A stretch of 14,339 nucleotides of DNA, taken from the NCBI GenBank assembly GCA_964551295.1, contig CAZKDJ010000105.1, forward strand, positions 1-14,339. Direction: 5' to 3'. Below are positions 1-7,504 of the stretch, piece after piece. The translations under genes were made by a program, and so were the position numbers. Each line of letters opens with the position of its first letter. The first letter of the stretch is position 1. This stretch comes from JAFGED01 sp964551295 (GTDB taxonomy: Bacteria > Chloroflexota > Anaerolineae > B4-G1). The notes beneath the pieces were generated by a model. That model was not told where the DNA came from. It saw only the letters and a program-made list of their open reading frames with translations, and did no database searches.

Positions 1-182
1 AGTGTTGAAAAGAGGTAACACAGAACGAACCAACCCATTTGTTTGCGCCTCCGGTCGAAGTGTGCTACGATTGTACCAGAAAAGGTGAACCAAATCGGGT
101 TGAGATTGTGACTTTTTGAGCGGATTTTCTCTGGATGAGGTTTTTACACCCTACGGGGCTCGCTGATTATCTCAAGTTGACT
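1..182. other. Non-coding left edge, nothing firm
   Basis: No convincing gene lies here. A weak promoter-like pair, TTGCGC at 43-48 and TACGAT at 66-71 with a 17-nt spacer, points rightward, but only very short open frames follow it and the next long frame on this strand is antisense to the gene ending at 183. I found no clear terminator for that minus-strand gene; the CCC-CGTA-GGG hairpin followed by A residues near 145-160 is too small to rely on. Confidence 0.4.
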
Positions 183-1139
183 CTACCACCACAGGAAAAA
201 AAAGGTTTGAGCCATATCGGTCAAACCATCACGCCTGGCTGTCACATCGATCAAAACCTTCCGCCCTGGTCGAACACCTGCGAAATCAAAATCACACTGC
301 GCAAAACCCCTGGCGTCGGTTCGTCCAAACGAGCAAGCCTGCTCAACCAGCTCGCCGTTATGGTAACGAATAACGCCCTCGACGTCAACGCCTTCAACTG
401 GATTCTCATACTGATCGACTATGTAGACGAATACTGTCTGCATTCCCCGCTGTTCAACGACTACGTGACGGACCGAAGCTGTGGCGTTCAACTGCCGTAA
501 CTCGATGATGAGAGGGTCAATGTTGATGTCATGACGCCGAACATAGATCTCGCCAACATTCGTCAGACGCACTTGCATGCCGACCGCATCCTCTGGATGC
601 CACTCCATGCGTGCCCGCTGGAAATACTGAACATAGTAGCCATCCTCATACAGTAGCTCGGATCGAGGATAGCCAAAGATGTCCACCCCACCTTTCTCAC
701 GGAAATAGTCGAGAAACGCGTAGGCGACCACGTGCCCCGTCACGGGAAAATACTGACGGTTGGGATCGGGTACGGCGGGGATTTCCTCCAGGCTGGCCCG
801 CGGATAGTCGTAGCCGAGTTCGTCAACGAGAAGCCCCAACTGCACCTTGTGAGGCATCTCGTTGTCAGGATGCCATTCCATACGAGCGCGTTGGAAATAC
901 TGCACCCGCAGTCCAAGCTGGGGGTCCTCATAGGCCTCTGTGAGAGGATACCCAAAGATCTCCAACCCGCCTCGCTCGATGTAGAACGCGAGGAATTCGT
1001 CGCACACATAATGACCCGATTCATCAAAGAATTCACAGTTCTGGGTCTGAGCCCGAGAGACCGAGATGATCACCCACCCCAGAAGCGCAACACCCACTAT
1101 GACTATGACCAGAAGAGAGCCAATCCTCTTCACCCTCAC
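183..1139 (-). CDS. Membrane-anchored/secreted FGYP-repeat protein with C-terminal Ig-like domain
   Basis: The 318-residue product begins with a short basic stretch and one hydrophobic segment (about residues 8-27), which acts either as a signal peptide or an N-terminal anchor, so the rest should be outside the cell. Two tandem repeats follow, at about 41-105 and 134-198. Each has the pattern GH-x-V, a GG(L/V)-x-IFGYP core and a shared VQYFQRARMEWHP block. These resemble LGFP-like repeats that are frequent in Chloroflexota secreted proteins and are thought to bind cell-surface glycans. From about 222 to 318 there is a beta-rich region resembling a bacterial Ig-like (Big-1-type) domain, with a DQYENPVEGV motif and a TDARGFA turn. 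The start is GTG at 1137-1139. A GTG two codons on (1131-1133) is also possible, because the G-rich TAGGGGGTGA ribosome-binding stretch overlaps the first start. The exact role is unknown. Confidence 0.8.
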   Translation of the reverse strand: MRVKRIGSLLVIVIVGVALLGWVIISVSRAQTQNCEFFDESGHYVCDEFLAFYIERGGLEIFGYPLTEAYEDPQLGLRVQYFQRARMEWHPDNEMPHKVQLGLLVDELGYDYPRASLEEIPAVPDPNRQYFPVTGHVVAYAFLDYFREKGGVDIFGYPRSELLYEDGYYVQYFQRARMEWHPEDAVGMQVRLTNVGEIYVRRHDINIDPLIIELRQLNATASVRHVVVEQRGMQTVFVYIVDQYENPVEGVDVEGVIRYHNGELVEQACSFGRTDARGFAQCDFDFAGVRPGRKVLIDVTARRDGLTDMAQTFFFLWW

Positions 1140-1182
1140 CCCCTATTTTCCACAGGGCAACCGGTGCACCACGTGCATTTGA

Positions 1183-1211
1183 AGTATATCACCACTATCC
1201 CCCTGGGTCAA
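1183..1211 (-). promoter_or_regulatory. Sigma70-type promoter for the repeat protein
   Basis: On the minus strand TTGACC (1206-1211) is followed after 17 nt by TATACT (1183-1188). Transcription would start near 1176 and leave a leader of about 37 nt before the GTG start at 1139. Both boxes are close to consensus and the spacing is ideal. No experimental support is available. Confidence 0.65.
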
Positions 1212-1304
1212 CTGCAACTTGCCCCGGAAAGAATTTCTGGGGCTCCGCTCACCCCGCGCATCCCCCTTTTCGCTTTGTCCACACATATGAGTAATCCCGA
1301 CAAC

Positions 1305-1333
1305 TTGGCAGGCAACACAAACTGCGGTAAACT
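1305..1333 (+). promoter_or_regulatory. Sigma70-type promoter for mevalonate kinase / IPK
   Basis: TTGGCA (1305-1310) and TAAACT (1328-1333) are separated by exactly 17 nt. They lie 22 nt upstream of the ATG at 1356, so the leader would be only about 15 nt, just enough for the AAAGGGGA ribosome-binding site. The promoter is divergent from that of the repeat protein, which starts about 120 nt to the left. Confidence 0.55.
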
Positions 1334-1355
1334 AGGACACGAAAGGGGACCCAAA

Positions 1356-2294
1356 ATGTCATCTGTACCCGTCCGATCATCGGCTCCAGGTAAGGTTATC
1401 CTCTTTGGCGAGCACGCGGTTGTCTATGGGCAACCGGCCATCGCGGTGCCGATCACACAGGTGAAAGCAACCGCCACGATCGAATCAGCCCCTGGCGGCA
1501 GCGGTCTCACGATCGTCGCCTCCGACCTCGACGAACGCTTCACCCTGGCCAAAGCACCACAGAACGACCCCCTGGCAGCCACCGCGCAGGTCACATTGAC
1601 ACACCTTGCTATACCCGAACCAGACGCGATTCTCACCATCCAGTCCACCATCCCTATCGCCAGTGGTATGGGCAGCGGAGCCGCCGTCTCCACAGCACTC
1701 GTCTGCGCGCTGGCGAAATTCCTGGGGCAACCACTGGAGCCTAAGGAAGCCAGCGAGCTGGTCTACGAAGTGGAAAAGATCCACCACGGCACGCCCAGTG
1801 GGATCGACAACACGGTCGTAGCCTACGAAAAGCCGATCTACTTTGTGCGTGGAAAACCCGTCGAGCGCTTGACTGTAAGCAAGCCATTCACCCTGCTCAT
1901 CGCTGACACGGGCAACCCCAGCCCGACGGGGAAAATCGTGGGGCGCGTGCGGCGCAACCGAGAGCGCGAGCCTGCCCATTATGACGCCCTGTTCGACCAG
2001 ATAGGCGATGTCGCCGACGAAGCCCGCAGGGCAATCGAAAGCGGGGACGTCGAAGCGCTGGGGCCATTGATGGACGAAAACCACGAGCTACTGATCGAGC
2101 TAGGTGTCTCTTCATCATTCCTGGACGATCTGGTAGAAACGGCTCGCCTGGCCGGCGCGTTGGGGGCCAAACTCTCAGGGGCTGGGCAGGGTGGAAACAT
2201 GATCGCGCTGGTTGAGGATGATTTTGCCGACCAAGTCGCTGAGGCGCTGAGAGACGCCGATGCAGCCCGGCTGATCCAGACAAAAGTCAGCTAG
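1356..2294 (+). CDS. mvk: Mevalonate kinase (GHMP family)
   Basis: This 312-residue enzyme phosphorylates mevalonate with ATP to give 5-phosphomevalonate in isoprenoid synthesis in the cytoplasm. All three GHMP motifs are visible. Motif 1 is APGKVILFGEHAVVYG near residue 10, with Lys12. Motif 2, the ATP loop, is PIASGMGSGAAVSTA at 100-114. Motif 3 is KLSGAGQGGNMIAL near 272. The HHGTPSGIDN segment at 143-152 supplies the presumed catalytic Asp151, with Glu140 nearby. HG-x-PSG-x-D together with GEHAVVYG is typical of mevalonate kinase and separates it from homoserine or galactokinase. The loop has GSG where most relatives have GSS. The frame stays open far upstream, to 732, but that part is antisense to the repeat gene; ATG 1356 has a good ribosome-binding site (AAAGGGGA) and starts just before the conserved domain. 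IPK follows after 31 nt. Confidence 0.93.
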   Translation: MSSVPVRSSAPGKVILFGEHAVVYGQPAIAVPITQVKATATIESAPGGSGLTIVASDLDERFTLAKAPQNDPLAATAQVTLTHLAIPEPDAILTIQSTIPIASGMGSGAAVSTALVCALAKFLGQPLEPKEASELVYEVEKIHHGTPSGIDNTVVAYEKPIYFVRGKPVERLTVSKPFTLLIADTGNPSPTGKIVGRVRRNREREPAHYDALFDQIGDVADEARRAIESGDVEALGPLMDENHELLIELGVSSSFLDDLVETARLAGALGAKLSGAGQGGNMIALVEDDFADQVAEALRDADAARLIQTKVS

Positions 2295-2325
2295 CGTTTT
2301 CAAAGTACCGGTTTTTCAAATACCA

Positions 2326-3132
2326 ATGCGCCAATCCACCGACCTCACCTTTCTCAAACTCGGCGGGTCCTTGATCACCGATAAGGCCCGGGCCTACACC
2401 GCACGTCACCAAATCATCGCCCGACTCGCTGACGAGGTGCGGCAAGCCATCGACACAGCCCCCGGATTTAAGCTCCTCATCGGACACGGCTCCGGCTCGT
2501 TTGGCCACTGGGCTGCCAAGCCTTACGGCACGCGCCAGGGGGTGGAGACACCTGCCCAGTGGCGCGGCTACGCCGAGGTCGCCACCGCCGCCGCCCGCCT
2601 CAACCGCATCGTCGCCGACGCCTTTCACGAGGCCGGCGTCCCGATTCTGAGCGTGCAACCGTCTGCCTCCGCCCGCTGTCACGACGGTGTGATCGAGTAC
2701 CTGGATACGCGCCCGCTTCACGCGGCGCTGGCGCGTGGACTGGTGCCCCTGGTGCATGGCGACGTCGCCCTGGACGACGTCCGCGGCGGCACGATCATCT
2801 CCACAGAGGACATCTTTGTATTCCTGGCCCAAGAACTATGCCCCGCTCGCATTCTGTTGCTGGGCAAAGTGGCCGGTGTGCTGAACCCAAACGGCGACGT
2901 GGTCCCGCACATCACACCCTTTAACCTCCCCAATCTGCGCGGAGCCCTCGCCGGATCCGCCGGCATAGACGTCACAGGCGGCATGGTCGACAAGGTAACG
3001 CGCATGGTCAGATTGGTGCAGCAACATCCCAAAATCGGCGTGCACGTACTCACCGGCGACGAGCCCGGGCTGCTGACCCGCGCGCTGCTCGACGCCGACC
3101 TGCGCGTCGGCACGCGCATCACCGCCCAGTGA
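2326..3132 (+). CDS. ipk: Isopentenyl phosphate kinase (amino acid kinase fold)
   Basis: The 268-residue product matches isopentenyl phosphate kinases, which convert isopentenyl phosphate and ATP to isopentenyl diphosphate, the last kinase step of the alternative mevalonate pathway. Visible family marks are FLKLGGSLITDK at 9-20 (phosphate-binding Lys11 and the glycines) and GHGSGSFGHWAAKPYG at 53-68, where the His of SFGH (His61) fits the catalytic histidine that distinguishes IPK from other amino acid kinases. Further marks are PLVHGDV at 141-147, TIISTEDI at 156-163, LLLGKVAGV at 177-185 and DVTGGMVDKV near 225. Length is normal for the family. It sits 31 nt after mevalonate kinase and is probably cotranscribed; no clear ribosome-binding site precedes its ATG. 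A glutamate-5-kinase or aspartokinase identity is unlikely given the SFGH motif. Confidence 0.93.
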   Translation: MRQSTDLTFLKLGGSLITDKARAYTARHQIIARLADEVRQAIDTAPGFKLLIGHGSGSFGHWAAKPYGTRQGVETPAQWRGYAEVATAAARLNRIVADAFHEAGVPILSVQPSASARCHDGVIEYLDTRPLHAALARGLVPLVHGDVALDDVRGGTIISTEDIFVFLAQELCPARILLLGKVAGVLNPNGDVVPHITPFNLPNLRGALAGSAGIDVTGGMVDKVTRMVRLVQQHPKIGVHVLTGDEPGLLTRALLDADLRVGTRITAQ

Positions 3133-3154
3133 TCCCACGTCAAAGACAGAGGAA

Positions 3155-3183
3155 TTGACACAACCGCGCCATCCGGTTATAAT
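3155..3183 (+). promoter_or_regulatory. Perfect-consensus sigma70 promoter for the SecD-like operon
   Basis: TTGACA (3155-3160) and TATAAT (3178-3183) match the consensus at every base, with a 17-nt spacer. They fall in the 104-nt gap after IPK. Transcription should begin near 3190, giving a leader of about 47 nt before ATG 3237, which is preceded by AAAGGAAAG. This separates the isoprenoid pair from the downstream operon. Confidence 0.8.
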
Positions 3184-3236
3184 CGCCTGCGTTCGCACGA
3201 CACACCGTTTCGGCACTGTACATCGAAAGGAAAGCC

Positions 3237-4628
3237 ATGAGAAAATCAACGCTCTGGCAGAGCATCGTCAGCGTCCTGATCATCGCCCTCGCCGTGCTCG
3301 TCGTCTTGAATATCCAACACCCTTCCTGGGTACAGGGCCTGCTCTTCTGGCGGCCACAAGGCGAGCGTGAAATCGACTGGCTCTACGGCGTCGATCTGGG
3401 AGACACCCATCGCATCACCCTCACCCCTGATGAAGAGGGGAAACCCAGCGCCGATCAAATGCAAGCGACCCTCGAGACCGTCAAGAGCCGCGCCAAAAGC
3501 CTATCAAAGACCGACCCGATGGTACAACTCCTGGACGATAACACCATCGTCGTCCAGGTGCCCAGCGCGCACGATCCCAACGCCATCACATCCACGCTAC
3601 AGGCACCTGGCCTGATCGAGTTCATCAACGCCGGCACCGAGTACCCGACCACCCGAACTGTGGAGACCACCTTGAGCAAGCCGCAGCCTCCCTTCCCCAC
3701 CCTGGAGATAACGGGAACGCAGGACACTGCACCGACGGTTTACGAGACGCTGATGACCAACAACGATCTGGAATACATCGAGCTGCGGCCTCCCAGCTAC
3801 GGGTACTATGGCGCCAAGTTCAGGTTCAAGCCATCAGGGGGGAAAGCGCTTATCGAACACAACCAGAATCACCCCCAAGAGTACATCTGCGTCACCTTGG
3901 ACAAACGCATCCTGACTTGCGCCCTTGCCACTCAGTTCATGGAGACCGACCTGGGAGGCAACGTCGAATACCCCGTCGTCATCGAGAAGGAAAGCGCGCA
4001 GACCACCGCTGCCCTGTTCCGCTCCGGCATGCTCCCCGCGCAACTACAAGTGGACAGAGTCGAACCTGCCGGGCCGACCCCGGGCCAGGAAACGCTCCAA
4101 AAACTTGGAACCGCCGTCATCATCGGACTGGCCGCCGCACTCGCCTTCCTGCTGGCACACTATCGCCTGCCTGGCCTGCTGATCGTTCTGGCGCTCCTTG
4201 TTTTCGCCCTGCTCAGTCTGGCCCTGTGCAAGATACTGCCGCTGCCGATCACCCTGGCCACGGTCGCCGGTCTGGGAGCGATGGGCCTGACCGCGTTGGG
4301 CGCGCTGCTCTCTATCGTCGAGCGGTTGCGAAACAGAACGCGAGACGGCCAAGCCCTGTCCAGAGCGGTCGAGGGCAGTCTCTCGACCGCATGGCCATCC
4401 GTCCGCAACACCCACCTCGCCCTGGGCCTGCTGGCCATTGCCACGTGGATCGTCGGAGCCACCGTCGCCGCACAAACCATCCGCTGGCTGGGCGTATCCC
4501 TGGCCACCGGCACGTTGACCAGTCTTTTTGCCACAATGGTTTTCAGCCACGCGCTCATACGGTTGATCTTTGGCAGCGAGGCCATCCAGGCGCTACTGAG
4601 CGAGCGCACGTGGCTACTGGGCATCTGA
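3237..4628 (+). CDS. Divergent SecD-like membrane protein
   Basis: The 463-residue product has the SecD layout. There is one N-terminal membrane segment (about 8-27), then a large outside region containing GVDLGDTHRITL near 51-62 and VKSRAKSL...MVQLLDDNTIVVQVP near 82-109 (compare the SecD P1 pattern of R-V-N-x-LG followed by a short V-x-LP strand). The late ectodomain segment AALFRSGMLPAQLQV is at 258-272. Five hydrophobic segments follow at about 291-310, 311-331, 338-362, 391-412 and 417-440. SecD/SecF form an accessory complex of the Sec translocon that uses the proton gradient to pull proteins out. In the fourth membrane segment, where the family normally reads GMAVDANVLIFERI, this protein reads GLTALGALLSIVERL, so the conserved Asp is Gly355 and the Asn is Leu357. 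It may be a specialised or inactive paralogue. It is followed after 13 nt by the SecF-like gene. Confidence 0.75.
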   Translation: MRKSTLWQSIVSVLIIALAVLVVLNIQHPSWVQGLLFWRPQGEREIDWLYGVDLGDTHRITLTPDEEGKPSADQMQATLETVKSRAKSLSKTDPMVQLLDDNTIVVQVPSAHDPNAITSTLQAPGLIEFINAGTEYPTTRTVETTLSKPQPPFPTLEITGTQDTAPTVYETLMTNNDLEYIELRPPSYGYYGAKFRFKPSGGKALIEHNQNHPQEYICVTLDKRILTCALATQFMETDLGGNVEYPVVIEKESAQTTAALFRSGMLPAQLQVDRVEPAGPTPGQETLQKLGTAVIIGLAAALAFLLAHYRLPGLLIVLALLVFALLSLALCKILPLPITLATVAGLGAMGLTALGALLSIVERLRNRTRDGQALSRAVEGSLSTAWPSVRNTHLALGLLAIATWIVGATVAAQTIRWLGVSLATGTLTSLFATMVFSHALIRLIFGSEAIQALLSERTWLLGI

Positions 4629-4641
4629 TACTGGAGGGATT

Positions 4642-5283
4642 ATGTTGGACATCATAGAGAACGGGCGCTGGCACTTGGTCGCCGCGGGTATCCTGATCGC
4701 CCTGAGCATCACAGCACTCGTCGTCTCAGCCATCACTTCTGGCCTACCCTTGGCCTTGGATACCGATGCCACCGACCCGCAGACCGTCCAGGCAACCGGT
4801 ATAGCAGCGCTGGTCACGGCCATTACTGTCCCGGTTCTGGTTTGGTGGCTGTTCCGCGGCGCACCCAACGTGCTCCGCTGGAGCGCGAGCACCATCGTGG
4901 TCATGGCCTACAACACGCTCGTCCCCTTTGGATTCTACGCACTGATGGGCATGCTCGCCGGCTGGCAGGCGGACGAGCTATTCTTCGTCGCCATCCTGGT
5001 CGTGATCGGCCTCTCGATACAGGACGTCATCCCTCTCCTCAGCCGTATCAGCGAGAACGGGTCTACGCACAGGGGAGAGCCCTATCGCACGGTGGTCAAT
5101 CGCTCCGTTCTCGAGCGGTTCAACGCCACGCTGGCAACGCGGCTGTGCGCGATTCTCATCCTGGTCGCCCTCCTTTTCAGCGGCGGGCTCGTTATCCTGC
5201 CACTTGCCGCCACCCTCCTGGTGGGCGTGATCTGTGAGACCTATTCGAGCACCTTTGTGACCGCACTGCTTCTGACGCTGTAA
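4642..5283 (+). CDS. Shortened SecF-like membrane protein
   Basis: The 213-residue product is mostly hydrophobic, with about six membrane segments. I recognise SecF from its ends. The start, MLDIIENGRWHLVAAGILIALSI, matches the SecF first helix. The C-terminal part SIQDVIPLLSRISENG (125-140), RGEPYRTVVNRSV (144-156), GG at 181-182 and GVICETYSSTF (195-205) follows the SecF order ND-x-V-x-x-DRIREN, VN-x-S, GG, GTYSSIF. Normal SecF is about 290-320 residues. Here the FTGG motif and the roughly 90-residue extracytoplasmic domain after the first helix are reduced to a short linker (about 35-50). Asp128 is kept at the family Asp position, but the Arg usually found in the following helix is Ala162 in my alignment. 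A GGAGGG ribosome-binding site (4633-4638) precedes the ATG, and the gene is coupled to the SecD-like gene. Confidence 0.7.
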   Translation: MLDIIENGRWHLVAAGILIALSITALVVSAITSGLPLALDTDATDPQTVQATGIAALVTAITVPVLVWWLFRGAPNVLRWSASTIVVMAYNTLVPFGFYALMGMLAGWQADELFFVAILVVIGLSIQDVIPLLSRISENGSTHRGEPYRTVVNRSVLERFNATLATRLCAILILVALLFSGGLVILPLAATLLVGVICETYSSTFVTALLLTL

Positions 5284-5306
5284 GCAAAATCCAACTACGC
5301 TACGCT

Positions 5307-6263
5307 ATGCGCGCACTCCTACTCGACAAAGGACTGCAAGTCGTTGAGGACTACCCCACCCCAGAGCCTGCCCCCGGGGAAGCACTCATTCGCGTACGTG
5401 TGGCCAGCATCTGCAACACCGATTTGGAGCTGTTAGCGGGCTACCAGCAGTTTCGCGGTGTCCCCGGCCACGAGTTTGTCGGGGTAGTCGAGCGCGCACC
5501 GGGCGCGGAATCGTGGGAGGGTCGCCGCGTGGTAGGGGATATCAACGCGGCCTGCGGCGAGTGCCCTACCTGCCGAGAGGGCTGTCCCACTCACTGTCCC
5601 AACCGCACCACCCTGGGCATCAATGGGCGCAGTGGCGCCTTTGCCGAGTACCTGACGCTGCCCGTTCGCAATCTTTACCCCGTCCCGGCCTCGATTCCCG
5701 ACGAGATCGCCGTCTTTACCGAGCCGCTGGCGGCAGCCTGCGAGATTCTGGAGCAGGTCCACGTGCGCCCCACCGATCGCGTCGTCGTGTTGGGTGACGG
5801 CAAGCTGGGGATCTTGTGCACGCAGGTGCTGGCCCTCACCGGCTGCGACCTGACTGCCATCGGCCGCCACGAGGAAAAGCTGGACATCCTGGCTCAACGC
5901 GGCGTGCACACCACGCTGGACGGCGATTCCCTCGCCGGGAGCGCCGACCTGGTCGTCGAAGCCACCGGTCGTCCCGGGGGCTACGGGGCCGCACGCCGCC
6001 TCGTCCGCCCGCGCGGCGCAATCGTGCTCAAGTCCACCTACCACGGCTCCATCGACGCAGACCTGACGATGGCGGCGGTGGACGAGATCACACTGGTAGG
6101 CTCACGCTGCGGGCCGTTCGCCCCGGCGCTGCGGCTGCTGGAGCAGGGATTGGTGGACGTCATCCAACTGATCCAGGCGCGCTACCGCCTCGCTGACGCT
6201 GTGAAGGCATTCGAGCATGCCGCCCAACGGGGGACGCTAAAAGTGCTCGTCGACACAGACTAG
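5307..6263 (+). CDS. Zinc-dependent MDR-family alcohol dehydrogenase
   Basis: This 318-residue enzyme belongs to the medium-chain dehydrogenase/reductase family and should oxidise an alcohol or reduce a carbonyl with NAD(P). Catalytic zinc ligands are Cys36 (SICNTDLE), the His-Glu pair 55-56 (GHEFVGVV) and Glu139 (FTEPLAAA). Four structural zinc cysteines, 83, 86, 89 and 97, have the classic C-x2-C-x2-C-x7-C spacing. The cofactor loop is VLGDGKLGIL at 161-170. It is somewhat shorter than the usual 340-360 residues, mainly in the C-terminal half. The pattern resembles threonine/sorbitol-type dehydrogenases, but the substrate cannot be read from sequence. It starts 23 nt after the SecF-like gene without an obvious ribosome-binding site and is followed 23 nt later by the MEMO gene, so it is probably in the same operon. 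Confidence 0.85.
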   Translation: MRALLLDKGLQVVEDYPTPEPAPGEALIRVRVASICNTDLELLAGYQQFRGVPGHEFVGVVERAPGAESWEGRRVVGDINAACGECPTCREGCPTHCPNRTTLGINGRSGAFAEYLTLPVRNLYPVPASIPDEIAVFTEPLAAACEILEQVHVRPTDRVVVLGDGKLGILCTQVLALTGCDLTAIGRHEEKLDILAQRGVHTTLDGDSLAGSADLVVEATGRPGGYGAARRLVRPRGAIVLKSTYHGSIDADLTMAAVDEITLVGSRCGPFAPALRLLEQGLVDVIQLIQARYRLADAVKAFEHAAQRGTLKVLVDTD

Positions 6264-6286
6264 ACCACAGAGCAAAAAAGCAAAAA

Positions 6287-7504
6287 ATGACCTCCGCACA
6301 ACGCCCCAAACTCCGCCCGCTCGATCCCCGCCCGATCACGCACGACGGACGGCCGGCGATCTTTTTGCGAGATCCCCTGCAACTGACCGACAAGGGCGTG
6401 GCGGTTCCCCGACAACTGGGCCCTTTCCTGGCCCTGTGTGACGGCACGCGCGACATCGGGGGACTGCAGGCTTCGCTCGCCATACGGTATGACTTGCGCG
6501 TCGGAACGGATGTGCTTGAGCAATGCGTGACCGCGCTCGACGAGGCGCTGTTGCTGGACAATGATCGCTTTGCTCGCGCGCGAGCGCGCGCATTAGCCGA
6601 ATACCGCCAAGCGCCCTCCCGCGCCCCCGCCAGTGCCGGCCGGTCTTATCCGGGCAACGCCGACGAACTGCGCCACACGTTGGATAGCTACCTCGAAGCT
6701 GTGGAAACCACTCCCCCCCACCTCGCCGCCATCCATGGCCTGGTCAGCCCACACATCGACTATGCACGCGGCGGGCCGGTCTACGCCGCTGCGTGGAAGC
6801 ATGCCTCGGAGGCCGTCAAAACCGCCGACCTGGTGGTGCTGCTGGGCACCGACCACTATGGAGACCACCTAGTGACGCTGACACGCCAGCACTACAGCAC
6901 GCCCTTTGGTGTGCTGCCGACCGCGCGAGGGATCGTGGATGTGCTCGCCGAGGCCATCGGCCCGGACGAGGCTTTTGCCGACGAACTCCTGCATCGCAAC
7001 GAGCACTCGATCGAGTTGGCCGCCGTCTGGCTGCACCACGTGCGCGAGGGGCAGCCGTGCGAGGTCGTGCCCATCTTATGCGGCTCCTTCGGTCGCTTCG
7101 TCAGAGGTGAGGCCAAGCCGGCGCACGATCCGATCATTCAATCGCTGAGCGACGCGCTCGAGCAGTCGCTCGCCGGCCGTCGGGCACTTGTCGTCGCAGC
7201 CGCCGACATGGCCCACGTGGGACCGGCATTCGGCGGCCCGTCGCAAGGCCTGATGGAGCGTGCCCATCTACAGAGCAGCGACGAAGCGCTCATCGAACAC
7301 ATGTGTGCAGGGGATGCCGAGGGTTTCTTTGAGGCAATCAAGGGACAAGGCGACCGGCACAACATCTGCGGGCTGCCCCCCATCTACCTGGCACTGCGTG
7401 TGCTGGGAACGATTGAGGGACAAAAAGTGGCCTACGACCGCTGCCCCGCCGATGAAAACGGCGCGTCGCTGGTGTCAATCTGTGGCGTCCTGCTGGGGAG
7501 CTAG
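6287..7504 (+). CDS. MEMO-family protein (AmmeMemoRadiSam protein B) with PqqD-like N-terminal domain
   Basis: Residues from about 118 to the end (405) form a MEMO/class III dioxygenase-like domain. Key sites are PHIDYARGG (155-163, His156), LLGTDHYG (185-192, His190), NEHSIEL (238-244, His240) and AADMAHVGPAFG (305-316, His310). In human MEMO1 equivalent histidines and a cysteine bind metal; here the cysteine position is not Cys, as is common in bacterial members. The first 100 residues form a separate domain (LRPLDPRPITHDG, LALCDGTRDIGGL, LEQCVTALDEALLL) that resembles the small PqqD winged-helix fold, joined by an Ala/Arg-rich linker at about 95-118. The usual AMMECR1 and radical-SAM partners are not in the window. 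The biochemical role of bacterial MEMO proteins is unresolved. The gene is followed by the polynucleotide kinase after 4 nt. Confidence 0.85.
   Translation: MTSAQRPKLRPLDPRPITHDGRPAIFLRDPLQLTDKGVAVPRQLGPFLALCDGTRDIGGLQASLAIRYDLRVGTDVLEQCVTALDEALLLDNDRFARARARALAEYRQAPSRAPASAGRSYPGNADELRHTLDSYLEAVETTPPHLAAIHGLVSPHIDYARGGPVYAAAWKHASEAVKTADLVVLLGTDHYGDHLVTLTRQHYSTPFGVLPTARGIVDVLAEAIGPDEAFADELLHRNEHSIELAAVWLHHVREGQPCEVVPILCGSFGRFVRGEAKPAHDPIIQSLSDALEQSLAGRRALVVAAADMAHVGPAFGGPSQGLMERAHLQSSDEALIEHMCAGDAEGFFEAIKGQGDRHNICGLPPIYLALRVLGTIEGQKVAYDRCPADENGASLVSICGVLLGS

Noticed and set aside
43..71. Rightward promoter-like TTGCGC-17-TACGAT
   Set aside because: No gene or structured RNA follows it, and the -10 match is only moderate.
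135..500. 121-residue open frame on the plus strand
   Set aside because: Most of it is antisense to the C-terminal half of the repeat protein, and it has no recognisable domain.
732..1355. Upstream in-frame extension of mevalonate kinase
   Set aside because: It is antisense to the repeat protein and lacks conserved residues; ATG 1356 has a ribosome-binding site, a promoter and the start of the domain.
3917..4657. Long second-frame open reading frame inside the SecD-like gene
   Set aside because: Arg/Pro/His-rich composition typical of a GC-rich shadow frame; the SecD frame has clear family motifs.
6572..6585. 14-bp palindrome GCTCGCGCGCGAGC
   Set aside because: It encodes the Ala-Arg linker of the MEMO protein, and codon use in GC-rich DNA explains it; no second copy was seen.
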